Assembly: GCF_014898815.1 (NCBI RefSeq)
Contig: NW_026515482.1
Coordinates: 558,001-622,000, forward strand
From: Panonychus citri
Lineage: Eukaryota; Arthropoda; Arachnida; Trombidiformes; Tetranychidae
DNA length: 64,000 nt
Reading direction: 5' to 3'
Position 1 is the first letter of the stretch, and every line of letters starts with the position of its first letter. Positions 9,607-19,016 of this stretch are shown here, piece by piece. The notes under the pieces were generated by a model that saw only the letters and a list, made by a program, of their open reading frames with translations, searched no databases and was not told the DNA's origin. Both the position numbers and the translations under genes were made by a program.

Positions 9607-10865
9607 TACAGAGGGCTAGTGCGTTAGAAGCGATAAGAATTTGCACTTCGTAGTTGTTCTGATGCTTGATTATTGTTTCGATAAACTGGTAGATATTCGC
9701 GTGATGGCGGCCAACGGTTTTATTGAGAGCCGAATGCCAGCCTTCGACATGGTTATTTGTTCTAGGATCACGATCATCAAAGTGGTTCCAGATCTCTTTC
9801 GGAAAGCGAGCATCGTTAATTAAATAGGTTCGTTCAAAATAGTCCAAAAAGTTTTTGAAACTATCGTCAGCAGGTGCTTCAGCTTTGATCTGGTCATAAA
9901 CTTCGTCGATGTCATCAACAATTAGAAACGGCAAGGCAGCGATTCTTTTAACGGCCATTTTAACATCACTATCATCTGATTTGTATCTTTGTACTAGTCC
10001 GTGTTTGCCAACATTCCTCCAAATACTCTGACTGAAATGGAATAAACAACATTTAAGTTGACAAAACGGGAAAATTAGATTGATGGCCTTGATAGCGGAT
10101 AACTCAAAGTCTGTGGTAAATTGTTCTGGCTGCCAGGTCAAATTTATCTCACTTCAGAGGTCTTGGATAATCCGAAATAGTCGCGTATATGTTAGCATAG
10201 TTGAATCGGGAATCAGCGCATAAACGGCCGGAATCATGATTCCATTTTTCATTACATGTAGAGTGGAATAGATGAGGGACACTCTTGAAAGTTCCATCAG
10301 AGTATACATGATTTGCCTCACACAAGTATTTGAGAAAAGTGTCGGTGGCAAAAACTAATATCTTATCATCAGCACCATCAGAAATTTTATAAAACTTTTC
10401 AGTAGAACTTGATTGGAGATTTTCCGGAACGAATATTTCATCTCGAGTTCGAGGTAATGGTGGAAAACGTGAAGAACGAGCACGGCCAATAGTTTTTTTG
10501 AGTTGATCAAAAGTTTTTAATCCATTGGCAATTTCATCAGCTAGCAACTGAAGAGATGATAAAACTTTTTCAGTTGCATCATTGTAAACTGATTTGAGGT
10601 TACAATATGTTGATTGGCCTGCAATTGACTTGGCACCATTTTTTTGCTCAATTCCAATCACTTTTTTAATATTTTGTTCATGATTGTGATCAGATTTTGA
10701 TTTTAAATCACCAAAAAGTAGATTAATTTTGCCCTTACAGTTTTCATTCACACACACCCAATAAGAGGAATCACCTGAGGTTGATCTCTTTCGATAAATA
10801 TTGTTTTCATAAATTAACAATTTACCACCTTTATTAGATTTCACGTATTTAAAGGAATCACTCAT
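9607..10865 (-). pseudogene. MULE transposase with N-terminal FLYWCH-type finger, broken
   Basis: The start ATG is at 10865. Residues about 8-70 form a FLYWCH-like zinc finger (KLLIYENN...YWVCVNENCKG...DHNHE; C, C, H, H). A MULE transposase core follows with the first Asp in VYSDGTFK, the second in FTTDFELSA and the Glu in NNHVEGWHSA. The frame changes at about 10,262 and a TGA interrupts it at 10154-10156; the rest is open to about 9607, where it runs into antisense receptor DNA. The C-terminal end is therefore lost. A candidate terminal repeat lies upstream at 11046-11098. Confidence 0.8.
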
Positions 10866-10874
10866 GTTGATCAA

Positions 10875-11045
10875 ATAAAAAACGAGAGAAAATTATTGCA
10901 ATTCGATCAGTTCGAAAGTTAGATCTAAATTGATTCAGAAAATAGATCATTAGAAAGTAGAGAAAATAAATCATGAACGAAAATTTCCATTGAAATTTAT
11001 AAGTAAATTTAATTGTTCTAAATAGTTTAATTTAATTGATTTAAT
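10875..11045. other. MULE 5' leader
   Basis: AT-rich leader between the transposase ATG and the candidate terminal repeat. No ORF or RNA gene is seen. Confidence 0.4.
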
Positions 11046-11098
11046 TTTTGCTCATTTGACTTTTGCTGTTTCGACTTTTGCTGTTTTGACCCTTTACC
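11046..11098 (-). repeat. Candidate terminal repeat of the MULE
   Basis: Read on the minus strand it begins GGTAAAGGGTCAAAACAGC and continues as degenerate tandem units of about 14 bases (AGCAAAAGTC-like). A related end (GGTAAAGGCTCAAAATAGC) closes the element at 15706-16081. The partner repeat on the left side of the MULE was not found, consistent with truncation near 9606. Confidence 0.45.
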
Positions 11099-11280
11099 GA
11101 TGAATTCAATCCGAATGAGGATTATCTTAATCTCGCCCCAAAGTGAAAGACTTTTTGTTTTCTCTGAAAGATGAATTAAATCTTTTGAGTGTATGAATTC
11201 AAAGTGATTTGACTGTAAATCACCTATTTTAATCTGATTTCTCCGTTTCGAATATTTTCGATTTCTAACTCAATATCTTA

Positions 11281-11375
11281 GTTTCATTTTCTAAAAAGGG
11301 TCAACACGCGCATACATTTAATGATTATTATATTAGCAACGGAAAAGTCATTTAGATTAATAGAATTATCGATTT
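11281..11375 (+). promoter_or_regulatory. Conserved upstream block of IR-like gene, copy C
   Basis: It has the same AAAAAGGGTCAACACGCG-bearing block, 216 bp upstream of the ATG. It contains a small upstream ORF, MIIILATEKSFRLIELSI, also present with changes in the copy at 50 kb. Confidence 0.55.
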
Positions 11376-11496
11376 GAATCAAGATAACTTGAAAAATTAT
11401 CAAATTTATTTGATTCCCCCGCTTTTCATTTGATGTAATTTTCTTAATATCGTAAAATATTAGTTCATATTTCTTATTGTGAGCTTTGGATAAGTA

Positions 11497-12717
11497 ATGA
11501 ATAATTCTTTTATTAAAGTTCTGTTTCAACTTGGGAAAGGAAAGTCCGAGGATGAACTCAAGCTCATCTTCAGAAATCAGCTAGGTAATATTCCTATAAC
11601 AGTCGCTGAATTTTTTGGTAGTGAGGCCGATGTTATTTCGTTCTTCAGATCAGGTGAAGCTGATTTACTTTATCCGGCTAAATATTTACATTTTCTGGAC
11701 GGTACAGAGGTAAATGTATCAGTCGGGCCAGTGATTGGCGCTGACAGTTGTGTCTTCATGAACATTTATCCAAACTCATCCACTGGTCTAATTAACAAAG
11801 GAATATTATCATCACTTGAGATAATTGATGACTCGGTTCGTATCTTCATCATCATGTTAACAGTTCTTGCTTTGATATTATATTTTGCTCGATCTAATAT
11901 CAGAAGTACTGGTCAGACCAATTCAACCTTTTATCGACCTTCGATCATGAAGTTTCTGTTGACCAGCATCAAAGGTAAATTCGGGTTATTCTTATTTTTA
12001 ACCTGCTCTTTCTCAGTTGATTACATATTACATTTATTTTCGACATCATTTACAACACAATACTCGATAGCCTCACGTCCAGCACCTTTGAATACGTGGT
12101 CTGATTTAACTTCACGGAAAGAAATAAAGTGCACGGCAGATGAAGATACTTGTTATCGTTTTGCAAATGAATCTATGGGCTTAGGAAACCCACTAATTCC
12201 TATTGAATATCAATTGCTCGTTAACTATTTGGATGCTACGGGTTATGAATTTATGATTTCACTCTTTGGCGAAATCGATAACGTTGAATGGTTTTATAAG
12301 TTCTTTTGTCAGCATCTTTATATGAGAAATTATAAGTATCTCAAAAATGGACGAAATGATTTTCTGTTTCATTCTAGTAAAGTTCGCTATTTTGAGAAAA
12401 CAGGTTCATACTTTTACCATACGAATATTGATCGCAATAAGAAACGATGGATTTACAGAGCTTCATATTCACATATTGAACATGGTTTTAGTAATGTGGC
12501 AGCAATAAAAGCGAGGAAAACTTACTATAGTCACAGCTCGAGTATTTTATTTCCTGGATGTCAATTCTACGAAGAATTAAGCCCTAAAGCTGAAGGCTCT
12601 TACAGTCCAATCACGTATTCTAATTTTACAGATCTAATCAACCTTTACTTATTACTTTGTGTCTCTACAATCATCTCATTTCTGTTTGAAGTTTTTCTCA
12701 TCAAATGTAAATCTTAA
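11497..12717 (+). CDS. Ionotropic-receptor-like membrane protein, copy C
   Basis: The protein is 406 aa and starts at an ATG with an in-frame TAA six bases upstream, so within this exon translation cannot begin earlier. It is closely related to copy A across its whole length. It has a short S1-like part (RSGEADLLYP, SVGPVIGADSC), M1 (IFIIMLTVLALILYF), an M3-type segment ending in STSFTTQYSI, an S2 domain with two cysteines near its start (KCTADEDTCYRF) and another near its end (FPGCQFYEE), and M4 (LYLLLCVSTIISFLFEVFLI). The clean frame beside broken sisters argues that it is functional. Substrate is unknown; the plan is that of an IR-type cation channel subunit. Confidence 0.75.
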   Translation: MNNSFIKVLFQLGKGKSEDELKLIFRNQLGNIPITVAEFFGSEADVISFFRSGEADLLYPAKYLHFLDGTEVNVSVGPVIGADSCVFMNIYPNSSTGLINKGILSSLEIIDDSVRIFIIMLTVLALILYFARSNIRSTGQTNSTFYRPSIMKFLLTSIKGKFGLFLFLTCSFSVDYILHLFSTSFTTQYSIASRPAPLNTWSDLTSRKEIKCTADEDTCYRFANESMGLGNPLIPIEYQLLVNYLDATGYEFMISLFGEIDNVEWFYKFFCQHLYMRNYKYLKNGRNDFLFHSSKVRYFEKTGSYFYHTNIDRNKKRWIYRASYSHIEHGFSNVAAIKARKTYYSHSSSILFPGCQFYEELSPKAEGSYSPITYSNFTDLINLYLLLCVSTIISFLFEVFLIKCKS

Positions 12718-12961
12718 GATAGAGATAAACATCATTATAAAGGGTGTTACGGATTTTAACGGATGTTATCTTAATCTTTGCATTTTTGTCAACCTTATCT
12801 TCATTTTTAGTTAAGATTAAGCTGCATCACTAGCTCCGATTTTTTAATTGTTATCCGTTACACCCTTACATCGCAAAATAAAATATTTAACCAACCTTGA
12901 TAACATAATTCACTGTAGCATAGCTCAATTTAATACTCAAATTTTGGGTAAAGATTATGCT
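12718..12961. other. 3' flank of copy C
   Basis: The first 40 bases after the stop resemble the same position after the 14.4-15.4 kb copy (ATAAACATCATTATAA). The imperfect hairpin-like arms around GTTACGGATTTTAACGG and TTATCCGTTACACCC are not assigned. Confidence 0.35.
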
Positions 12962-13837
12962 GAACAAAGCGATTTGGCTAAGTTCTGGAAAAAAGAAATG
13001 ATATGATGTGATATTATATGGTATCTGAGATCTTATCTCATCACTTATCTCTATGAGATTTTTAACAATGGGTTAGATAGGAATTGCATAGTTAAAAGTT
13101 ATAATAAATAATTTGAGTAATTTTAGCATTGAACTTCTTCAAAACTTATCACGAATAATTTTAAGACAATGATTCTTGACGAACGCGAAAAATATAATAA
13201 TATATAAAATACAATCAATGAAAATCACCTCTTACAATTAATTGAAATTTGACTGTCGCAAATGCTTTGTTAACATGATTAGATGAATCTAAAAATGTTG
13301 TGGTGGTCAAATCATCATGAATTGAAGGTTTTCAATGTATTTGAATGAACTGAAAATGAAATACTTTTTAAATTGTTTCTGATCACCTTTAAAACGTTTC
13401 ACTTGAATTTTAAAAAATATTCTTAATCTTTTTAGTCGCTAATCCGTTTCATTTGATCTTTAAGCCATTTCAGTGTCTCTTTAAAGGGTTCATATTGAAC
13501 TTGAACGACTGTAATAATGATTACCAAATGAACAACTCACTAGCCTTACAGTTAATGCAGCTCCTGAAAGCCGACGGAAAAATTGATTGAAGCTGATTCT
13601 TGGCTGACGATCATTTATACAAAATTGTGATTAAGGTTATTCCAATTAGTTAATGTTGATTGTTACTCTAACCAGCTGTAAAAATTAGTCACAATTAAAT
13701 CAATAAGCGCGAAAATTTGTTTGCGATTAATTTACATTTTGTTTATTGTAAACTCATTTGAATAAATAGAAAAAGTTAATTTTGAATTAGATGATCATTA
13801 ACTAGATCAATATTTAATGAATAAAGTGTTGATTGAT
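12962..13837. repeat. Segmental duplication, copy 1 (partner 16561-17313)
   Basis: Two stretches align with the 16.5-17.3 kb copy in the same orientation and order: 12962-13200 (sharing AAGCGATTTGGCTAAGTTCT and ATTTTAAGACAATGATTCTT) and 13613-13837 (sharing TTAGATGATCATTAACTAGA). The middle is diverged or replaced. In the partner the middle carries a small secreted-peptide ORF. Confidence 0.75.
13432..13508 (-). CDS. Possible short terminal exon in the duplicated segment
   Basis: The acceptor CATTATTACAG precedes a 24-codon open frame ending in TAA that reads like protein (PFKETLKWLKDQMKR). No first exon could be joined to it with confidence. It occupies the place of the peptide gene in the partner duplication. 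Confidence 0.2.
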
Positions 13838-14397
13838 TTGGATCAATTAGAGAATTATTCAAACAGTTTGCTTAAATTATCTTCCGTTCTAATTGTATCT
13901 AGAAAAAGTCATTCGTTATTTAAACTGTGAAAACTTTTACACAGCTGATTTAATTACGTTGAAAGTCAAATTGATCAATTTTAAGTAAATATTCATCGCA
14001 GAAAGTGCCACCACTTAAATGCAAATTAATTGATATTCTACCCAGAGAAACACTTCTTATGCCGAGTCCGAAAATGTTTTTCAAATTACAAATGAATTTT
14101 TTTGTAGAACCTATGGTTCTCGAAAATTAGAGTAGCCTGAGAAATGAACAAGATATGAAATGGTTTTATATTTTTTTACTAGCATCCAACAAGGAGAAGG
14201 AGCTTTAATGACACCGTTACTCTATTGATTTATATCACTTTTGGTCTGGAGATAAGAAACAAATACGACTCAATTAATACTAAACTTTATCTCGGAGCTT
14301 TATTTTCGATTAAATTAAGCAATACTACAGAAAATTATGTTATTAGGGAATAGGTTGATTAAATATTTTTATTTTTCGATTTATAATGATGTTTATC
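13838..14397. other. Intergenic
   Basis: AT-rich. No coding frame, RNA gene or repeat with clear ends is seen. Confidence 0.4.
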
Positions 14398-15418
14398 TCA
14401 AGATTTAAATTTGATGAGAAAAGCTTCGAACAGAAATAATATGATTATAACGCACAAAGTAATAAGTAAAGGTTAATTAGATCAGTAAAATTAGAATAAG
14501 TAATTGGTCTGTAAGAGCCTTCGGCTTTAGGGCTTAATTCCTCGTAGAACCAACATCCAGGAAAGAGAATACTCGAGATGAGACTTTAGTAAGTTTCTAA
14601 AGCTTTTATTGACGCGATGCCACCAAGACTATGTTCAAAATACGAATACGAACCTCGAATAATCAATCGTTTCTTATTTCGATCAATATTCGTATGGTAA
14701 AAGAATGAACCCGTTTTCTCAAAATAGCGAACTTTACTAGAATGAAACAGGAAATCGTTTCGTCCATTTTTAAGAAATTCATAATTTCTGATATAAAGAT
14801 TCCGACAAAAGTACTTGTAATTAGTGTTGTTGCGAGAATAATCGAGAATCGATATTTCTCGAGATTTTTGAGGAGAAATATCGAGAAGTGTTCTGATTAA
14901 TCGAGGGGTAAAAGAAAGAGAAAAAAGAAAGAGTAAAGGGGAGGAACTTACACTTCGATTTTTATGTTTTGTTTTTCAAAAAAAGCGCTAAAAAAGAAAG
15001 TGAAAAAGAAAGAGAAGAAAATATCGATATTTCTCGATAAATGGTTCGATATTTTCTCGATGGATCGAGCGAGAAATTTCTGACTTCTCAAACAACACTA
15101 CTTGTAATACTGCACAACGTAATCGTTTTCTGCAAAGAGTGAAATCATTGATTGATTAGCCGTTTCATCGATATATTCAGTGAGTATCCCATTATCGATA
15201 GGAACCAGTGGGTTTTCTAAGCCCGTTGATTCGTTTGCGAAACGATAACAAGTATTTATATTTGCGATACACTTGCTTTCTTTCCGTGATATTAACCACG
15301 TATTCAATGGTGCTGGACGTGAGGCTAAGATAAGATAGATCTGAAGATAAGATTGAGTTTATCCTTGGTCGTTCCTTCCCCAAGTTTGAACAGAACTTTA
15401 ATTAGAGAATTATTCATT
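14398..15418 (-). pseudogene. IR-like receptor pseudogene, copy D
   Basis: The ATG at 15418 and the following codons match the family, but after the first roughly 25 codons a deletion removes the rest of S1, M1 and most of M3. The sequence resumes at the SRPAPLNTW segment. The S2 part (KCIANINTCYRFANES) is interrupted at 15100 by a 279-bp hAT-type MITE, then continues to the M4-equivalent and a stop near 14398. Further stops occur in the C-terminal half. It is oriented opposite to copy C, making an inverted pair about 3 kb apart. Confidence 0.85.
14822..15100. mobile_element. hAT-type MITE with perfect 8-bp target duplication
   Basis: The element is 279 bp and begins TAGTGTTGTT and ends AACAACACTA, with imperfect inverted termini of about 15 bp. 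The flanking 8-mer CTTGTAAT occurs at 14814-14821 and again at 15101-15108. Eight-base duplications and TAGTGTTG-like ends are typical of hAT elements. The interior is rich in short TATCGA/TCTCGA palindromes (subterminal repeats) and has no transposase. Confidence 0.85.
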
Positions 15419-15564
15419 ACTTACCCAAAGTTCACGATAGGAAATATGAACTTAAATTTTACAATACTGAAAATTGACATTAAACAATGTAATGACAAAT
15501 AAGATCTAGTAGAATATAGCGAAGAAATCAAATAATTCTTAGAACTTTTCAAGTTTTTTTATTC

Positions 15565-15653
15565 TAATCGATAATTTTGTTAAATGACTTTTCGTGCCCA
15601 ATCTAATAATCGTTAAATGTTGATGCGTGTTGACCCTTTTTAGAAAATGAAAC
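15565..15653 (-). promoter_or_regulatory. Conserved upstream block of IR-like copy D
   Basis: The block is the same as at 6.6, 11.3 and 50.0 kb, 235 bp upstream of the copy D ATG. It differs by one base in the core (ACACGCA in place of ACACGCG), and its small upstream ORF has lost its ATG (ACG). Confidence 0.55.
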
Positions 15654-15705
15654 AAAAATATTAAGTTAAGAGACGGAAAATATTCAACATCAGATTAGAA
15701 TGATT

Positions 15706-16081
15706 TGGGCTCATTTGAGCGAAGGACATATAAGCGAAAGTCACAATAGCGAAATCAAAAGAGCGAGAGTAAAGATAGCGAAAAAATTTCTCAAGATGAT
15801 CCTTATCATGTACAACCCATAATTCAGAGTTTTTCCTGATTAATTAATTTCTAGTTGATGAAAACATTTAATTGTAAATTATTATTAACCAAGAAATTCA
15901 AAACCTTAAAAAATCAGCTCAAAATGGTTGATTATTAGCAATTTATCATATTTTTCACTGAATCAATAATTTTTTTAGATGGTAAGTTGGTTAATTTAAA
16001 TTCGCTACTTTGACTTTCGCGCTTGTGACCTTCACTTATTTGTTTTTCGCTCTTTTAATTTCGCTATTTTGAGCCTTTACC
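15706..16081. mobile_element. Non-autonomous element with AGCGAAAGTC-type terminal arrays
   Basis: Both ends, read inward, are arrays of degenerate AGCGAAA(G/A)TCAAA units about 75-80 bases long and roughly inverted to each other. The right end closes with GCTATTTTGAGCCTTTACC, which matches the MULE-associated repeat at 11098 in 16 of 19 positions. The centre is AT-rich without ORFs. No clear target duplication was found, so the exact ends are uncertain. Confidence 0.5.
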
Positions 16082-16424
16082 ATTTTGAATGAATTGATGA
16101 CGTGGTTGTTGTTTTGAGAAATTGTTTGATTAGACTTTGTATTAGCTCATCAGATGGATGGTCAACTCGACTTAGAATGGCTGAAGTACCAGCAGGATCG
16201 TATAAAAGTGATTCAGTGACGATTTGAGTTGCAGCCGGTGAGCCAGCAATCGTCAAGATTACCAATAAGTCGTGGAATTTGGTTAAATTTAATTCACTTC
16301 CAATAGAACCACAATTTGTTTCAAGTTTTGGCCAATTTACGGTTAACCTGATCATGGTGGATAATGAGGATACATCGGTTTCAGCGAGTCTTAATTTAGA
16401 TTTAATTTGAAGAGCAGAAATCAA
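16082..16424 (-). pseudogene. Fragment of a large lipid transfer protein (vitellogenin-N-like)
   Basis: An open frame of about 114 codons without ATG. The stretch FHDLLVILTIAGSPAATQIV followed by SRVDHPSDELIQSL resembles the helical part of the vitellogenin/apolipophorin N-terminal domain, where an AGT/AAV-type helix is followed by an RPTEEL-like helix. That is family knowledge matched by eye, not a search. The frame ends exactly where the neighbouring repeat element begins, so the exon is cut by it. A second candidate fragment of the same family lies at 18428-18999 on the same strand. Confidence 0.4.
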
Positions 16425-16862
16425 TAAATTAAAATCTACAATTTATGTATTAATAAAATTAAGAAAAACCGAATTAATCATTCAAAATCTAAGTCAGCAA
16501 GTTGACAACTTATCTGGATGCTGGTAGCCAGAGTCTTCGATAAGGTCAAAGGACTGCTGGACAAAGCGATTTGGCTAAGTTCTGGAAAAAAGCATTGAAA
16601 ATAGTCGTTATACATGATAAAAATTTAATAGATAATTTGAGTATTTGTACCATTGAACTAATAACTTAATCAAAACTTATCACAAATAATTTTAAGACAA
16701 TGATTCTTGACGAACACGAAAAAAATAAACAAGAGACAAAAAGTTTAAATGCAACAAACCATTTTATTAGGTTAATATTATTAATTTTTCTTTTAATGAC
16801 GATCAACATCAACGATCTAATCAATTTTCTTACATTATAATAAAAAAGCGTCAGCTGCTGTT

Positions 16863-16973
16863 TCAACCATCTGCAGGGAGTGAAATTCCTCTTTCAGCTC
16901 TCAGGTGGATGGATGAAGCAGCCCCAATGAAGGCAATGATGGCGATGAGAACTTTAGTGAAGTTGAAGTTCAT
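16863..16973 (-). CDS. Putative 36-aa secreted peptide
   Basis: ATG at 16973, TGA at 16863. It begins MNFNFTKVLIAIIAFIGAAS, a classical signal peptide with a basic residue, a hydrophobic core and small residues before the cleavage site. The remainder is a short mature part (IHLRAERGISLPADG). A TATA-like box lies about 115 bases upstream at 17088-17097 with a pyrimidine/purine-poor leader between. The C-terminal Gly could serve as an amide donor, but no basic processing site flanks it. Too short for homology by eye; the TATA box and signal peptide support a real gene. Confidence 0.5.
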   Translation of the reverse strand: MNFNFTKVLIAIIAFIGAASSIHLRAERGISLPADG

Positions 16974-17087
16974 GATGAAACTTTCACAGTTAATGTTGTT
17001 ACTTTGAAAAAAGGCAAAAGTGTTATTTTTGTTGTGGATTAAATTAATCGATAATTAATAAGTGATGATAATCAACTCAAAGCTCAT

Positions 17088-17097
17088 GCTTTTTATA
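17088..17097 (-). promoter_or_regulatory. TATA-like box upstream of the small peptide ORF
   Basis: The minus strand reads TATAAAAAGC. Copy 1 of the duplication keeps TATAAATG at the equivalent place, although its peptide ORF is absent. Confidence 0.45.
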
Positions 17098-17313
17098 CAA
17101 ATTTGTGAATAAGGTTATATCAATTGGTTAATGTTAATTATTACTTTAATCATCTGTGAGAATTAGTCACAATTAAATCAATAGGCCCCAAACTTTGTTT
17201 GCGATTAATTTATATTTTGTTTATTGTAAATTCATTTGAATCAATAAACGTAGTTAATTTTGAATTAGATGATCATTAACTAGATCAATATTCAATGAAT
17301 AAAGTGTTGATTT

Positions 17314-17578
17314 ATATGGTATTACTACATTACTACTACAATTACTACTATTAGTATACATATTACTACTATTACTGTTGATCAATAGTATAAAGATGCT
17401 GACAAAAGTACTTATAAAACCATTCGACTCTTAATTATTATTATAAATACCATGATGATTTGTGACGAACGCAAAAAAAGAAACAGGAAACAGTTAAAAG
17501 TTTATCATTTTCCATCTTAAGATTGATTAATAGATTTGATGAAAAAACCTTTATAAGTTAGATAATAGGGTAATAATT
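17314..17578. other. Intergenic with (ATTACTACT)-like microsatellite
   Basis: A degenerate TACTACTA tract at about 17330-17385 precedes a short sequence like the GACGAACGC segment of the duplicated unit at 17464. Confidence 0.4.
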
Positions 17579-17927
17579 AATATCCGGACTTTTGACGCTT
17601 TACCATTTCTAGGCTATTTATTAGGTCAGAGTTTTCTTCATGATTCAACAGAAAAATGTGAAAGTTTTGTTGTGTTCTAATTCGGAACTTTTCCATAAAG
17701 CCCTTACCGAGCAGTGGCGTCTCAAAGTCGGAAAATTTCTCGAAAAAGTTTTGCATCTAAATGTACCTTTTCCGACTTTGAAACGCCACTGCTCGGTAAG
17801 GGCTTTATGGAAAAGTTCCGAATTAGAACACAACAAAACTTTCACATTTTTTCTGTTGAATCGCGAAGAAAAAACTCTGACCTAATAAATAGCCTAGAAA
17901 TGGTAAAGCGTCAAAAGTCCGGATATT
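17579..17927. mobile_element. 349-bp near-perfect palindrome (foldback/MITE-like)
   Basis: The left arm begins AATATCCGGACTTTTGACGC and the right arm is its reverse complement. The arms are about 155 bases each with only small indels and meet in a loop of about 30 bases near 17737-17766. Open frames inside both arms on both strands are by-products of the symmetry. The arms contain CTTTACC boxes also seen in the MULE-type ends nearby. Confidence 0.85.
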
Positions 17928-18427
17928 TGGTTGTTACGCCCTGTATAAAATTGTATGTTAAAACCTTCATGTAACCATCAAGTTCATCATCATTACCATT
18001 AGAGGCTCGTTTACGTCTTCGCCTTATACTTGATGGGGGAAATTAGATTAAAATTGAAAAAAATTAATTTTTAATTACAATCAAGGTTAATCAAAAAAGA
18101 GTATATTTTCACTCTTTGGTTAAAGCTAAACTCACTTTGGATCCATTGGTCTTGTTGAATCAACAGAGATTAAACCAGCTGATGAAGGGATTAATAGATA
18201 AAAATCAACGTTAAATTAAATTCTAATCACTTAAATATGAAACTCAAAAAAACTCATTTTAAGAGTATCAAAAGTGATTAATTGCCTGTTTCTGTCAATC
18301 GACCTTTGACAATTTCTTGTACTTGACGAATCGATATGTTTACCTGGTCAGGATCATGGATTAAAACTGATCCACTTCCGACCTTAATAACATCGTCTCT
18401 CGTAATCGCCCTGATGATCTGGACCTT
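17928..18427 (-). other. Intergenic with possible coding continuation of the LLTP-like fragment
   Basis: On the minus strand about 18290-18425 reads as a protein-like frame (IIRAITRDDVIKVGSGSVL, then RQVQEIVKGRLTETG) in a frame different from its neighbour, interrupted by a GTAAAC donor-like site at about 18344. 17928-18290 has no feature. Confidence 0.3.
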
Positions 18428-18999
18428 TTAATTGGAACCATTTGATTGTGATTGATCATTGATTTCATTAATCTCTTTTCCTTTCCTATTAATCGCGTAT
18501 AATGATGGGTAACCGGCGACTGAAAGTGTCTCTTCAATTGGCTGATCGGGTGATACTTCGTGGTAATCGTAATGGGAAATATGTTCATCGATGGGACTTT
18601 TTTCAACGCTTGATTTTCTGCTTCTCGATAATTGTGTCGCAAAAGTATCGACTATGTGTTTCTTAAAGTTCTTAAGAGCTTCCTTCCTCCCCCCTTTCCT
18701 TCCAATCGTATCTCAGGAATTTGACCTTCCGGTAATTGAATGAATTCAAATGGTAATACAATTTTCTCATCCAACAAATGATCAACAGCATTACTGTTTG
18801 TTGATCTCTTTGGCCGATTGGTTGAACTTGGGCCCGACGTTGTTGTTGCATCTTTCGAAGTAGTGAGTGCACGTCCTCGAACTTGCAAATCAAGTTCTAC
18901 TTTATCTTCTAATCGTTTCTCCAATGATTTTCGAAGAATTCGAGTGAAAAATGATTTTATCTTTGCATCTCCCAAAAATTCGCAACCTTCTCGTTTCAA
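18428..18999 (-). pseudogene. LLTP/vitellogenin-N-like fragment, frameshifted
   Basis: The frame from 18999 opens next to an IR-like scrap and has no ATG. It includes IVLPFEFIQLPEGQIPEI; after a frame change in a G-run (about 18690) it continues as ALKNFKKHIVDTFATQL, then VEKSPIDEHISHYDYHEV, and stops at 18428. The order PF.F...G.I.EI, then an N-K+-I helix, then an E..(x)..Y strand is that of the vitellogenin/apolipophorin N-terminal beta-barrel. This is recognised by pattern and unverified. The upstream part (LRKSLEKRLEDKVELDL) is not placed. Confidence 0.4.
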
Positions 19000-19016
19000 T
19001 TTCTTTTCGTGAAGTT

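Larger units (their letters stand above)
16561..17313. repeat. Segmental duplication, copy 2 (partner 12962-13837)
   Basis: The flanking parts 16561-16735 and 17092-17313 match copy 1 in the same order and orientation. The non-matching centre holds the small peptide ORF at 16863-16973. Confidence 0.75.

Noticed and set aside
17640..17974. Several overlapping open frames on both strands
   Set aside because: They lie in the arms of a palindrome, so the same frame appears on both strands; no protein-like content.
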